64,000 nucleotides of DNA from Alteromonas sp. BL110. Lineage in GTDB: Bacteria > Pseudomonadota > Gammaproteobacteria > Enterobacterales > Alteromonadaceae. Every line of letters begins with the position of its first letter. Within the stretch, counting starts at the first letter, position 1. Below are positions 36,309-45,803 of this stretch, in pieces. The DNA lies in assembly GCF_003443615.1 (NCBI RefSeq), contig NZ_CP031967.1:2480001-2544000 (forward strand). The letters run 5' to 3'. The position numbers were made by a program, and so were the translations under genes. The notes beneath the pieces were generated by a model. It saw only the letters and a list, made by a program, of their open reading frames with translations. It did no database searches and had not been told where the DNA came from.

Positions 36309-36330
36309 GCTCGCATTTTAGCGAGCTTTT
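36309..36330 (+). terminator. Rho-independent terminator after dusA
   Basis: GCTCGC / GCGAGC stem with ATTTTA loop and a TTTT tail. Confidence 0.75.
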
Positions 36331-36450
36331 CTATAAATTAATATAAATCAATCACTTAAGTTCTTTTTAAGAAGTTGGCACACCTCTCGCAATCCTCTAA
36401 GTATCGCAACGACAACGTGTTGTTGCACTGACTAAATTTAGAGGGATAAC

Positions 36451-36735
36451 ATGAAAACTTCACTAATCGCAGCAACTTTACTGACAGCAAGCATGGCAAG
36501 CGGTGTAGCAAATGCAGAAGAGTCAGTGCTTCAAACCTTTTTGACGAATGTCGTTTCAAATGCAGTAACTACAACTACACAAGAAATAAAGTCTGATGTG
36601 TACCAAGCAGTAGCCAATGCTACCTACCATTTTGAATTGAGCCCACAAGAGGTACGTCAAAGTGGTAAAGTAAGTGTTACCGACTTAGCCGTAACAGAAG
36701 CGGACAACCAAGATACAAATAAAGACGCTGATTAA
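36451..36735 (+). CDS. Small secreted protein of unknown function
   Basis: 94 aa with a clean signal peptide cut near GVANAEE. The mature part is Thr/Val rich (NVVSNAVTTTTQEIKSD) with an acidic tail ending DNQDTNKDAD. A good ribosome binding site (AGAGGGAT) precedes the ATG and a terminator follows, so it is a genuine single gene. No family recognised. Confidence 0.68.
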   Translation: MKTSLIAATLLTASMASGVANAEESVLQTFLTNVVSNAVTTTTQEIKSDVYQAVANATYHFELSPQEVRQSGKVSVTDLAVTEADNQDTNKDAD

Positions 36736-36753
36736 CATTAAATCAGCATTGAT

Positions 36754-36778
36754 AAAAGCGCCTATGGGCGCTTTTTTT
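36754..36778 (+). terminator. Rho-independent terminator
   Basis: AAAAGCGCC / GGCGCTTTT stem with 4-base loop and a run of seven T. Confidence 0.9.
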
Positions 36779-37077
36779 GTGCGCTTTTAATAATTACGCA
36801 AACGAGTGGGGGAGAAGCAAAATGCCAGTAAATTGGAAGTGGCGAATTTAACAATAGGGTTGGTTAAATACACTAATTTATCGCATTTACTCTCAAAGCA
36901 AAAAACATACTTTGAGCTCAATATTAAATAAAACCCTATTTATCAATGGCATGAACAAATGGCATGGTCATTGTAATACTAAGAGTGTTGAGGAGAACTC
37001 AGTCAGCGGCAACTAGCAGTGTGTACAAGAGAATAAATGCTGGAAGCCACAACACTACTTTTAACGGAGAAAGAATC
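36779..37077 (+). promoter_or_regulatory. Upstream region of pspA
   Basis: AT-rich leader of about 300 bases. GGAG lies 8 bases before the ATG of pspA. In many bacteria pspA has a sigma-54 promoter; the two TGGCAT elements at 36950-36966 have the wrong spacing for one. No PspF gene is adjacent. Confidence 0.4.
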
Positions 37078-37746
37078 ATGGGTATGTTTTCACGCATTAA
37101 CGATATTGTTCAAGCAAACATCAACGCGATGTTAGATAAAGCTGAAGATCCAGAAAAAATCATTCGTTTGATTATTCAAGAAATGGAAGAAACCCTGGTT
37201 GAAGTTCGCACCGACGCGGCGCGCTTTATTGCTCAGCAAAAAACGCTAGCGCGTCATATGGAAGCAGCAAACAAACAAGTTGATAGTTGGCAGCATAAAG
37301 CACAGATCGCAATGAACAACGACAAAGAGTCTTTGGCAAAAGCGGCGCTGATAGAGAAGCAGAAGTATGTTTCGAAACTTGACTCTCTTAAAGAGCAAGA
37401 AGCGCAACTGGCAGAAAGCATCGAGAAAATACAAGGCGATACTGCAAGGCTGAACAGTAAATTGGCAGAAGCCAAAGCTAAGCAAAAAACTTTAGTTCAA
37501 CGCAAAAATTCAGCGCAAACACGCTTGAAGGTGAAGCAAGCTGACCACGAAGGAAAAATTGACGATGCAATGATGCGTTTTGAAAGTTACGAACAGCGCA
37601 TAGATCATCTTGAAGCGCAAGTGGATGCATATGACTTAACGAAGTCGAGTGAAGCGACATCACTACAAGCTGAGTTCGATGCAATGGAAGCAGACGAAGC
37701 AATTGAAAAGGAACTGGCAGAGCTTAAGAAGAAAAAGGTCGCGTAG
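37078..37746 (+). CDS. pspA: Phage shock protein A
   Basis: 222-aa peripheral membrane protein of the PspA/IM30 (ESCRT-III-like) family that stabilises the inner membrane under stress. MGMFSRINDIVQANINAMLDKAEDPEK is the conserved amphipathic start and first helix; MIQEMEET-like LIIQEMEETLVEVR and the long coiled coil follow. I chose the ATG at 37078; a longer frame adds 38 unlike residues. pspC follows 62 bases later. Confidence 0.94.
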   Translation: MGMFSRINDIVQANINAMLDKAEDPEKIIRLIIQEMEETLVEVRTDAARFIAQQKTLARHMEAANKQVDSWQHKAQIAMNNDKESLAKAALIEKQKYVSKLDSLKEQEAQLAESIEKIQGDTARLNSKLAEAKAKQKTLVQRKNSAQTRLKVKQADHEGKIDDAMMRFESYEQRIDHLEAQVDAYDLTKSSEATSLQAEFDAMEADEAIEKELAELKKKKVA

Positions 37747-37808
37747 CCGACCTTAAGAGTCGCCAACTTATATTGTAGATATCGAAAGAAACATTTTTGG
37801 AGAAGATG

Positions 37809-38009
37809 ATGAAAGTACCATCACAGAAGCGAATTTATAGAGACCTTGATTCTGGCATTATTTCAGGTGTGTGTGCAGGTGTTGCACGTTATTTTGATAT
37901 CGATGCAGTATGGGTGAGAGCGGCAGCGGTAGCGGGTTTATTTATCGCAACCCCTATCACGCTAGTGGCTTACGTGGCCGCCGTTATCCTACTACCGAGA
38001 TTAGTGTAA
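37809..38009 (+). CDS. pspC: PspC-domain protein
   Basis: 66 aa. RIYRDLDSGIISGVCAGVARYFDIDAVWVRAAAV is the PspC signature and a hydrophobic helix follows. Start chosen at the second of two ATGs (37809), 6 bases after GGAG. Senses membrane stress and binds PspA in the classical system. It lacks the C-terminal periplasmic part of long PspC. Its stop overlaps the start of the next gene (TAATG). Confidence 0.85.
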   Translation: MKVPSQKRIYRDLDSGIISGVCAGVARYFDIDAVWVRAAAVAGLFIATPITLVAYVAAVILLPRLV

Positions 38010-38371
38010 TGAAAAACTTTCTAATTGCACTGGTTATCGCCATCGTACTGGTTAATTGTTTAGGTAGCCTTGTAGATAGCTGGTTAGGTATGCATCTTGT
38101 CATGTCTGACGAACTACTTAGCCCCTGGGAAAACGTGGCTGTGCTTTCGCTAATTGGAGTTGCCCTTGCGGTTGTTGGCTTTGTTGTCGCAATTAGTGTT
38201 ATGGGAACAATTCTTTTAGCGCTTGGCGCTGGTTTCCTAGCGCTACTTGTTTTGGGCGTTAGTGCTTTCTGGCCAATTATACTAATCGGTATCGCACTAT
38301 ATGTGCTGAAAAATCGTAACTCTGCTGCTTATAAGCAGCAAAATGATACAAACATGCATCATACTTTATAA
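38009..38371 (+). CDS. Small hydrophobic membrane protein of the psp operon
   Basis: 120 aa with about three hydrophobic helices (3-22, 45-70, 72-105) and a polar tail (KNRNSAAYKQQ). Coupled to pspC by the shared TAATG. It is not PspB or PspD by sequence; the ALALLVLGVSAFWPIILIGIALYVLKNR-like end resembles membrane proteins annotated near pspC. Function presumed in envelope stress. Confidence 0.65.
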   Translation: MKNFLIALVIAIVLVNCLGSLVDSWLGMHLVMSDELLSPWENVAVLSLIGVALAVVGFVVAISVMGTILLALGAGFLALLVLGVSAFWPIILIGIALYVLKNRNSAAYKQQNDTNMHHTL

Positions 38372-38472
38372 TTAACATAAATAATTTTATATTGTGTTAA
38401 CGTAGTAAATGGTGGTGTTATGTCGATAACCGTCATAAAGGTTTCGCATTTTTCACATAATATTAGTTGTTT

Positions 38473-38500
38473 CAAATAGCTGACCACTGTCGGCTATTTG
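38473..38500 (+). repeat. Hairpin upstream of the DUF2333 gene
   Basis: Twelve-base arms CAAATAGCTGAC / GTCGGCTATTTG with one G-U pair and a CACT loop. No T-run follows. It ends 28 bases before the DUF2333 start and could be a weak terminator or a leader structure. Confidence 0.6.
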
Positions 38501-38527
38501 TCATTTAAAAGGAAGGTTGGTGTTTAT

Positions 38528-39520
38528 ATGAGACAATCTATTAACTCAAAACGAATAGCGATTGTCGCTGTGGTGATCTTTTTACTTTTCTGGTTAATCG
38601 GTTGGTATTGGAGTTTATCCCCAGATACCTTTGATATTAGAAAGCGCTTGGAACAAAACTCACCCGTTGAGAACCCTACCAATATAGCGGGTTACACATT
38701 AACTACCACCATGATTGATGTGTCAGAAACTTTGCTAGATAAGCCTGGTGGCTATCTTTCAAATGATGTCATCCCACCCGGTGTCTTTTTAGATAATATG
38801 CCAGCTTGGGAGTTTGGAGCATTAGAGATGGTGCGAGATCTTGCGCTTTCTATGCGCAAGGATTTCAGCCGTTCTCAATCCCAGTCAATTGAAAATCCAT
38901 ACCTGACAAAAGCCCACCCTAAATTCAATATGGACCATAAAAGCTGGGCATTACCTTCGTCTGAATCTAGCTATGCTGAAGGTATCGAACTTCTTAAAAA
39001 GTATCGAGACGAGCTGGCGAACACGCGCAATTCGGATAGTCAGTTCTATACTCGTGCAGATAACTTGCGAGAATGGTTGAAACAGGTTGAAAAACGGTTG
39101 GGTAGCTATTCACAAAGATTAAGCGCCAGCGTAGGATCTGCTAGAATTAACACAGATTTAGCTGGTGATGCTAACGCAAAACAATCTACGCCTAACAGTA
39201 ACCAGCGTGTTGTTCAGACAAGCTGGTGGAAGTTGGATGATAATTTTTATGAAGCGCGTGGCGCTACATGGGCTCTTCTACACTTTCTTAAAGCTGTAGA
39301 AATAGAGTTCAATGATGTGCTTGAAGATAAGAATGCATTAGTTAGTCTTCAGCAAATCATTCGCGAACTGGAAGCAACACAACAGTCTGTTTACAGTCCG
39401 ATGATTTTAAATGGCAGCGGCTTTGGTATGTTAGCTAATCACTCTTTAGTTATGGCTAACTATATTTCTCGTGCAAACGCTGCTTTAATTGAAATATCAG
39501 AACTTCTTAATCAAGGATAA
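38528..39520 (+). CDS. DUF2333 family membrane protein
   Basis: 330 aa from the ATG at 38528, with AAGGAAGG upstream. A single N-terminal membrane helix (IAIVAVVIFLLFWLIGWYW) is followed by a large periplasmic part with GGYLSNDVIPPGVFLDNMP and WWKLDDNFYEARGATWALLHFL, the DUF2333 pattern. The function is unknown. The next gene begins 3 bases after its stop. Confidence 0.82.
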   Translation: MRQSINSKRIAIVAVVIFLLFWLIGWYWSLSPDTFDIRKRLEQNSPVENPTNIAGYTLTTTMIDVSETLLDKPGGYLSNDVIPPGVFLDNMPAWEFGALEMVRDLALSMRKDFSRSQSQSIENPYLTKAHPKFNMDHKSWALPSSESSYAEGIELLKKYRDELANTRNSDSQFYTRADNLREWLKQVEKRLGSYSQRLSASVGSARINTDLAGDANAKQSTPNSNQRVVQTSWWKLDDNFYEARGATWALLHFLKAVEIEFNDVLEDKNALVSLQQIIRELEATQQSVYSPMILNGSGFGMLANHSLVMANYISRANAALIEISELLNQG

Positions 39521-39523
39521 TTA

Positions 39524-40279
39524 ATGAAAAAAGGTCTTATAGCTGCCGCATTGGGATGCGCATTATTTTCAGTTTCATCTCAAGCAGACACCATCGCAGG
39601 CGTTTACGTTGGAGCTCAAGTTTGGCAAACCGATACGCAAGGCGGTTTTGCAGATAGCAACAACACTGCTGATTTCAACTTTGACGATGAAACTAATACG
39701 GCGCTATATATTGCCTTTGAACATCCAGTGCCATTCTTACCGAATGTTAAGGTGAATCACACCACGTTAGATAATTCGGGCACTACCACGCTTGATACGA
39801 GCTTTACTTTTGATGACCAGTTGTTTACTGAAAGTACTGTGGTCAATACCGATATCGAGCTTGATGCAACTGATTTCATTTTGTACTACGAATTATTTGA
39901 TAACGACTTGGTTAGCTTTGACCTTGGTGTAAATGCTAAGTACATAGACGGCGCATTGTTTGTTGTCGATACTGCAAGTGACACCAGTGGCTCAGCTGAA
40001 TTTTCTGGCATTGTACCCATGGCTTATTCTAAAGTTCAGCTAGGGCTGCCGTTCACTGGGCTATCTGCATATTTTGAAGGTAGTTATTTATCGTTTGACG
40101 ATCACGAGCTAAGTGATTATCAAGCTGCGGTTCAATATTCGTTTATTGAAAGTTTAGCAGTCGATATGACCCTTCAAGTTGGTTACAGAAACGTAACCGT
40201 TGATATTGAAGACCTTGATGATGTTTACGCTGACATGGAATTTGACGGTGTATTCGCAGGTTTAGAGCTCCATTTCTAA
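39524..40279 (+). CDS. TIGR04219-type outer-membrane beta-barrel protein
   Basis: 251 aa with a signal peptide cut near SSQADT. Beta-rich: GVYVGAQVWQTDTQG, FEHPVPFLPNVKVNHTTLD, YYELFDNDLVSFDLGVNAKYIDG and final GVFAGLELHF, which ends in Phe as barrel proteins do. This matches the TIGR04219 family of outer-membrane proteins. In an operon with the DUF2333 gene. Role unknown. Confidence 0.85.
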   Translation: MKKGLIAAALGCALFSVSSQADTIAGVYVGAQVWQTDTQGGFADSNNTADFNFDDETNTALYIAFEHPVPFLPNVKVNHTTLDNSGTTTLDTSFTFDDQLFTESTVVNTDIELDATDFILYYELFDNDLVSFDLGVNAKYIDGALFVVDTASDTSGSAEFSGIVPMAYSKVQLGLPFTGLSAYFEGSYLSFDDHELSDYQAAVQYSFIESLAVDMTLQVGYRNVTVDIEDLDDVYADMEFDGVFAGLELHF

Positions 40280-40298
40280 GCGTTAACTAATTGTTTTT

Positions 40299-40335
40299 AA
40301 AGGCGTGTCTGCTTGTGCGGTTCACGCCTTTTTTA
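40299..40335 (+). terminator. Rho-independent terminator
   Basis: AAAGGCGTG / CACGCCTTT stem, 15-base loop, T6 tail. Confidence 0.75.
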
Positions 40336-40478
40336 TTTTCGGAGGATAATGTTTACGCGCGTTATTACCTATTCGCACAGTCATTAGCACTTTCAGTAAT
40401 AAAAAAGTTTCATTTATTCTTTTCTCTTCTTGTAGAAAGCCGTTAGCCTTAGCGCCATTGATAAAAGGCTAAAAGACT

Positions 40479-42302
40479 ATGTCACAAGATTCTAATTCGA
40501 ACTCAGCGCCAGGCGCGGTATTAAACGAACAGCAGTGGAATGCGATTACGCAAGCTATTGCAGGCTTAAATCGTGATCAACTTACTTGGGTAAGTGGCTA
40601 TGCTGCGGGCATGGCGGCTGCGCAAGGCGGTTCGGTTGCCCCTGTGTTACAAAACGGGCCTGCAGTAGCGGGGGATGTGCCAACGCTAACTATTTTGTAT
40701 GGCTCACAAACGGGTAATGCGAAAGGTGTGGCTGCGCAGTGTCAGGCTAAAGCAGAGGAAGCCGGCTTTAACAGCAAGCTTGTTAGCATGGCTGATTATA
40801 AGCCTCGCAACTTAAAGGCTGAAACTCACGTGGCGGTATTTGTAAGTACCCATGGTGAAGGCGATGCGCCAGATGATGCGATTGAATTGCACGAATTTTT
40901 AGCGGGTAAAAAAGCCCCTAAACTTGCAAGTACCAAATACGCGGTGTTGGGTTTAGGCGATAGCAGTTACGAGTTTTTCTGCCAAACAGGCAAAGACTTT
41001 GACGAGCGTTTGGGCAAGCTTGGCGGTAAGACTATCGTTGAGCGTCTGGATTGTGATGTTGATTATGAAGCTGAAGCCGAAGCATGGCTTAACAAGCTTA
41101 TTGAATCATTAAAAGATGATTTTAATGCGGCACCGCAAGCTGCGGTAGCGGCACAAACGGGTGCAGCGGTTCAAGGTGTAGCAGCACAGACATACACCAA
41201 AAAGGCACCGTTCAAAGCAACCTTAATTGACGCGCAGAAGATTACGGGTCGCGATTCAGTTAAGGATATTCGTCATATTGAAATAAGCCTTGAAGACAGC
41301 GGAATTACCTACAAGCCAGGTGATGCGCTAGGTGTTTGGTTCAAAAACGCAGCGTCTTTGGTATCAGAACTTATTAGCGTGTTGTCGCTAGATGGCAACG
41401 CCGAAGTATCTGTGGCTGACGCGACCATGTCACTCACCGACGCATTAACTTCAAAGCTTGAATTAACCTTAAGCTACCCTAATTTCATTAAGTCATACCA
41501 AGCGGCAACAGGCTCTGAGTCATTGGCGGCCTTGATGGAAGATAAAGCGCAGCTTCGTACTTATATGGCTGAACGCCAAATCATTGATATCGTGCGCGAC
41601 CATCCAGGTAAGCTGTCTGAACAGCAACTTGTAGATGCTTTGCGCCCGCTAACGCCTCGCTTGTACTCTATTGCTTCAGCTCAAGCTGAGGTAGAAGACG
41701 AAGTGCACTTGACGGTAGCTCACGTTGACTATGAAGCGTTTGGTCACCGTCATCAAGGTGGTGCGTCTGGCTTCTTGTGTGAGTACTTGGAAGAAAATGG
41801 TGAAGTAGAAGTTTTCGTAGAAAATAATGATAACTTCCGTTTGCCGGAAGATCCGAATACACCCGTTATTATGGTTGGCCCAGGCACGGGTATTGCGCCT
41901 TTTAGATCCTTTATGCAAGAGCGTGACGCTCTAGGCGCTGAAGGCAAAAACTGGTTGTTCTTCGGTAACCCTAATTTCACGCAAGATTTCTTGTATCAAG
42001 TAGAGTGGCAAGGTTACGTTAAAGATGGTCTGCTAGATAAAATTACGCTTGCATTCTCTCGTGACCAAGAAGAAAAAGTATATGTTCAGCACCGTTTGTT
42101 AGAAAACGGTAAAGAAGTGTACGAATGGCTAGAGCAGGGCGCACACTTTTATGTGTGTGGTGATGCAATGCACATGGCGAAAGATGTAGAAAACGCCTTA
42201 ATCAGTATTGTGCAAGAGCACGGCGGAAAATCTGAAGCCGATGCAAAAGCCTATATTGTAGAGTTAAGAAAAGCGAAACGTTATCAGAAGGATGTCTATT
42301 AA
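40479..42302 (+). CDS. cysJ: Sulfite reductase flavoprotein alpha subunit
   Basis: 607 aa. Passes electrons from NADPH through FAD and FMN to CysI. FMN flavodoxin domain: [14 protein letters not shown] (about 70-84); FAD domain: [15 protein letters not shown] domain: [16 protein letters not shown] and [13 protein letters not shown]. The end KRYQKDVY is the CysJ tail. Start of the cysJIH operon; the TAATG overlap joins it to cysI. Confidence 0.97.
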   Translation: MSQDSNSNSAPGAVLNEQQWNAITQAIAGLNRDQLTWVSGYAAGMAAAQGGSVAPVLQNGPAVAGDVPTLTILYGSQTGNAKGVAAQCQAKAEEAGFNSKLVSMADYKPRNLKAETHVAVFVSTHGEGDAPDDAIELHEFLAGKKAPKLASTKYAVLGLGDSSYEFFCQTGKDFDERLGKLGGKTIVERLDCDVDYEAEAEAWLNKLIESLKDDFNAAPQAAVAAQTGAAVQGVAAQTYTKKAPFKATLIDAQKITGRDSVKDIRHIEISLEDSGITYKPGDALGVWFKNAASLVSELISVLSLDGNAEVSVADATMSLTDALTSKLELTLSYPNFIKSYQAATGSESLAALMEDKAQLRTYMAERQIIDIVRDHPGKLSEQQLVDALRPLTPRLYSIASAQAEVEDEVHLTVAHVDYEAFGHRHQGGASGFLCEYLEENGEVEVFVENNDNFRLPEDPNTPVIMVGPGTGIAPFRSFMQERDALGAEGKNWLFFGNPNFTQDFLYQVEWQGYVKDGLLDKITLAFSRDQEEKVYVQHRLLENGKEVYEWLEQGAHFYVCGDAMHMAKDVENALISIVQEHGGKSEADAKAYIVELRKAKRYQKDVY

Positions 42303-44023
42303 TGAGTAACGAAAAATCACCATTTATCGTTGAGGGCAAACTGGCTGACAACGAGCGCTTAAAGCGTGAAAGTAATAATTTGCGCGGTACCATTACTACA
42401 GATCTTAAAGATGATCTTACCGGTGGTTTCACCGCTGATAACTTCCAGCTTATTCGCTTCCACGGTATGTACCAGCAAGACGACCGTGACATTCGAGCAG
42501 AACGTGCAAAGCAAAAACTTGAGCCGCTTCACAATGTGATGCTGCGCGCGCGTTTACCAGGCGGCGTAATCACGCCTGACCAATGGCTAGCTATCGATAA
42601 GTTTGCAGCTGACCACACCATGTATGGCAGCATTCGACTGACTACCCGTCAAACGTTCCAGTTCCACGGTGTGTTAAAGCCTAAAATTAAGTCTATGCAC
42701 CAAATGCTGAATAAAGCTGGCATCGACTCTATTGCAACGGCGGGTGATGTAAACCGAAACGTGCTATGTACCTCTAACCCAGTTGAATCTGAGCTTCACC
42801 TTCAGGCTTTTGAATGGGCTAAGAAGATAAGTGAACACTTACTTCCTAAAACTCGTGCATATGCCGAAATTTGGTTGGACGGTGAAAAGGTTGAGACTAC
42901 TGAAAAGCCTGTTGAGCCTATTTTAGGTGATAATTATCTGCCGCGTAAGTTTAAAACTACCGTGGTTATTCCTCCGCAAAACGATGTTGATGTTCACGCG
43001 AACGACCTCAACTTTGTTGCGATTGCAGAAAATGGGCAACTAGTTGGCTTTAACGTACTTGTTGGTGGTGGTCTTGCAATGACTCACGGCGACAAGAGCA
43101 CGTACCCGCGTAAAGCATCTGACTTTGGTTTTATACCGCTGGAGAACACGCTAGACGTCGCCGCTGCGGTTGTTACTACGCAGCGTGATTGGGGTAATCG
43201 TGTTAATCGTAAGAACGCGAAGACTAAATACACCCTAGAGCGTGTTGGGGTAGACAACTTCAAGGCTGAAGTTGAAAAACGCGCAGGCGTGACTTTCCAA
43301 GATAGCCGCCCCTACGAATTTACCGACCGTGGTGACCGTTTTGGCTGGGTTGAAGGTATTGACGGCAAATATCACCTGACTGTGTTCATCGAAAATGGAC
43401 GTATTTTGGATTACCCAGGTAAAACGCTTAAAACAGGTTGCGCAGAAATTGCCAAAATACACAAAGGCGATTTCCGTTTAACTGCAAACCAGAACTTGAT
43501 CATTGCTGGTGTTCCACCCCAGGACAAAGACAAAGTAGAAGCCTTAGCTCGTGAGCATGGCCTTATTGCGCCAAGTGTTTCTAATCAGCGCCTAGATTCG
43601 ATGGCCTGTGTTGCACTGCCAACTTGCCCTCTGGCGATGGCAGAAGCTGAGCGTTACCTGCCAGATGCTGTTACTGAGCTAGAAGGCTTACTTGCCAAAC
43701 ATGGTTTAGAAGAAGACAGTGTTATCTTTCGCGTAACTGGCTGCCCGAATGGCTGTGGTCGCGCAATGTTGTCAGAGGTCGGTTTGGTAGGTAAAGGCCC
43801 GGGCAAGTATAACTTGCACCTAGGGGGCAACCGAGAAGGTACACGTATTCCACGTATGTACCGAGAAAATATTAGCGAACAAGAAATCATGGCAGAATTA
43901 GATACGCTACTTGGTCAATGGGCTAAAGAGCGTGAAAGTGGCGAGGCCTTTGGTGATTATGTTGTTCGCGCTGGTGTTGTAAAACCAGTAGTAGACTCCG
44001 CACGGGATTTCTATGACGAATAA
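42302..44023 (+). CDS. cysI: Sulfite reductase hemoprotein beta subunit
   Basis: 573 aa. Six-electron reduction of sulfite to sulfide at a siroheme-[4Fe-4S] centre. The four cluster Cys are in [20 protein letters not shown] (CxxxxxC) and TGCPNGCGR (CxxxC). Siroheme-binding [13 protein letters not shown] and [11 protein letters not shown] are present. Overlaps cysJ by one base and cysH by 11. Confidence 0.97.
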   Translation: MSNEKSPFIVEGKLADNERLKRESNNLRGTITTDLKDDLTGGFTADNFQLIRFHGMYQQDDRDIRAERAKQKLEPLHNVMLRARLPGGVITPDQWLAIDKFAADHTMYGSIRLTTRQTFQFHGVLKPKIKSMHQMLNKAGIDSIATAGDVNRNVLCTSNPVESELHLQAFEWAKKISEHLLPKTRAYAEIWLDGEKVETTEKPVEPILGDNYLPRKFKTTVVIPPQNDVDVHANDLNFVAIAENGQLVGFNVLVGGGLAMTHGDKSTYPRKASDFGFIPLENTLDVAAAVVTTQRDWGNRVNRKNAKTKYTLERVGVDNFKAEVEKRAGVTFQDSRPYEFTDRGDRFGWVEGIDGKYHLTVFIENGRILDYPGKTLKTGCAEIAKIHKGDFRLTANQNLIIAGVPPQDKDKVEALAREHGLIAPSVSNQRLDSMACVALPTCPLAMAEAERYLPDAVTELEGLLAKHGLEEDSVIFRVTGCPNGCGRAMLSEVGLVGKGPGKYNLHLGGNREGTRIPRMYRENISEQEIMAELDTLLGQWAKERESGEAFGDYVVRAGVVKPVVDSARDFYDE

Positions 44024-44759
44024 TACAGCAGAAAAGCAGCAACCACTTACGCTTGATATCAGCAAGGAAGACCTTGCTGATATCAACGATATGTTGGAAA
44101 AAATGACAGCGCAAGAGCGAGTTGCTTGGGCGCTGGATAACTTGCCCGATACTCATATAGTGTCTTCGAGTTTCGGAGCGCAGTCGGCAGTTATGCTGCA
44201 CATGCTTACACAAGCACAACCGGATATCCCAGTTGTGCTTACTGATACCGGGTATTTGTTTCCAGAAACGTACAAATTTATCGATGAGCTAGTTGAGAAG
44301 CTTAATTTAAACTTGCATGTTTACAGCGCCAAAATGTCTTCCGCGTGGCAGGAGGCGCGATTTGGTCGGCTTTGGGAACAAGGCATCGAAGGCATTGAAA
44401 AGTACAACAAGATGAACAAAGTTGAGCCAATGCAGCGTGCATTGGGAGAACTAGAAGCTGGCACATGGTTCGCCGGATTGCGCAGAAGCCAATCTGATAC
44501 CCGTGGCAAACTACCGGTATTACAAAAAGTAGGACAGCAGTTCAAGCTATACCCAATCATCGATTGGAGCAATAAAGACCTACATTATTACCTTAAAGAC
44601 AATGACTTGTCTTATCACCCGCTTTGGGAACAAGGTTACGTTTCAATTGGGGATTGGCATACAACGCAATCGCTGCAAGAAGGTATGAGTGAGCAAGATA
44701 CCCGCTTCTTTGGATTAAAGCGCGAATGCGGATTACACGAGTTTGGTGATGGTATTTAA
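44013..44759 (+). CDS. cysH: Phosphoadenosine phosphosulfate reductase
   Basis: 248 aa. Reduces PAPS to sulfite. [15 protein letters not shown] is the nucleotide-binding PP-loop, [11 protein letters not shown] the substrate loop and KRECGLHE the single active Cys near the end. It lacks the extra Cys pairs of APS reductases, so PAPS is the likely substrate. It ends in a 4-base overlap with the converging gene. Confidence 0.96.
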   Translation: MTNNTAEKQQPLTLDISKEDLADINDMLEKMTAQERVAWALDNLPDTHIVSSSFGAQSAVMLHMLTQAQPDIPVVLTDTGYLFPETYKFIDELVEKLNLNLHVYSAKMSSAWQEARFGRLWEQGIEGIEKYNKMNKVEPMQRALGELEAGTWFAGLRRSQSDTRGKLPVLQKVGQQFKLYPIIDWSNKDLHYYLKDNDLSYHPLWEQGYVSIGDWHTTQSLQEGMSEQDTRFFGLKRECGLHEFGDGI

Positions 44760-45661
44760 CTTATGTTGAATACCTCACCCAATACTTTTTTCAATTCTTG
44801 TAGATAAGTGTCGTTAGAAGACTTAGTAACCAGTTTGTAAAGCTCACTTCCTACTGAAGTAAACTTGTAATACACCAAAGCAACCCCAGACGTTTTACAA
44901 GTTAGCGTTATGTTCTCATTAACACATCGCCATGTTACCTGCTGCCCCTCTACATATTCCCCACTCTCGATTTCACTTGCGTAAATTAATTTCATTTCCT
45001 GCAGCGATAATAGGTCGGGATAACTAAGTCCGACAGATGCCAGATTTAACTGTTCTGGAATGGGTTTTCGAAGAAACGAAAGCAAGCCTTTACGTTTATG
45101 ATATCCCACCAATATGCGCGGTACGGTATCATTACTTTTCCGACTCGCTACATTAACGGCTTTATTAAATACTTTTGCATCTCTGTGCGTCAGCGTTTTG
45201 AGCAACTGTAGCGTGCGAAGTGAAAAACTACCGGGACGGGCGACCTCAACGGCAAAAATCTTGCCCCACAATTCTTGCATTGGTTGGCTGTAAATCTCTT
45301 CGGCCATGGTACTAAAAGCAAAAAACCAATCTGCATCAAGATTATCGCTAGTTTGTTCGTTGATTGAAACATTTAGTGCTATATTTAAAACAGATTGAAG
45401 ATTGCTCGCTTTTTGAGTTTCTAGAATTTGTTTCCTTCGTTCTAGCGCATGTTTTTGCTTTTTAGGATCAGGAGACATCATGGAAGGGCTAATACCCACT
45501 CTAGCAAACCACGTTAGCATGCGTTGGCGACTTGCATCCGATTTGATAGCGCTCGCCATTTTCTCAGCAGCGGGTTGGTCATTGTGCGCTTTAGCGCTAC
45601 CGACTTCCGCGTTCTGAACTTTTTTAATCTCAGGGGGCAAGTGCTGAGGTGTAATCTTCAT
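44756..45661 (-). CDS. TIGR03899/DUF2806-like protein
   Basis: 301 aa, soluble, no signal. The block [46 protein letters not shown] is the recognisable conserved core; the N-terminus is polar and helical. I associate this with the TIGR03899 family of gammaproteobacteria, function unknown. Convergent with cysH. Confidence 0.65.
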   Translation of the reverse strand: MKITPQHLPPEIKKVQNAEVGSAKAHNDQPAAEKMASAIKSDASRQRMLTWFARVGISPSMMSPDPKKQKHALERRKQILETQKASNLQSVLNIALNVSINEQTSDNLDADWFFAFSTMAEEIYSQPMQELWGKIFAVEVARPGSFSLRTLQLLKTLTHRDAKVFNKAVNVASRKSNDTVPRILVGYHKRKGLLSFLRKPIPEQLNLASVGLSYPDLLSLQEMKLIYASEIESGEYVEGQQVTWRCVNENITLTCKTSGVALVYYKFTSVGSELYKLVTKSSNDTYLQELKKVLGEVFNIS

Positions 45662-45803
45662 ATTGGTTTAAGTAATTGAATGTAAATTAGCATGTAACAT
45701 GAGAGCACTATTGCATTGCGTAACCCATTTATCAATGCGATTGTCTTCTTAATACAGTAAGTCGTGCATTCTTGTTTTGTATGTATCGGGGAAATGAGCG
45801 GTA

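Noticed and set aside
36946..36970. Possible sigma-54 promoter before pspA (two TGGCAT elements)
   Set aside because: The distance between the GG and GC pairs is two bases too long for a sigma-54 site.
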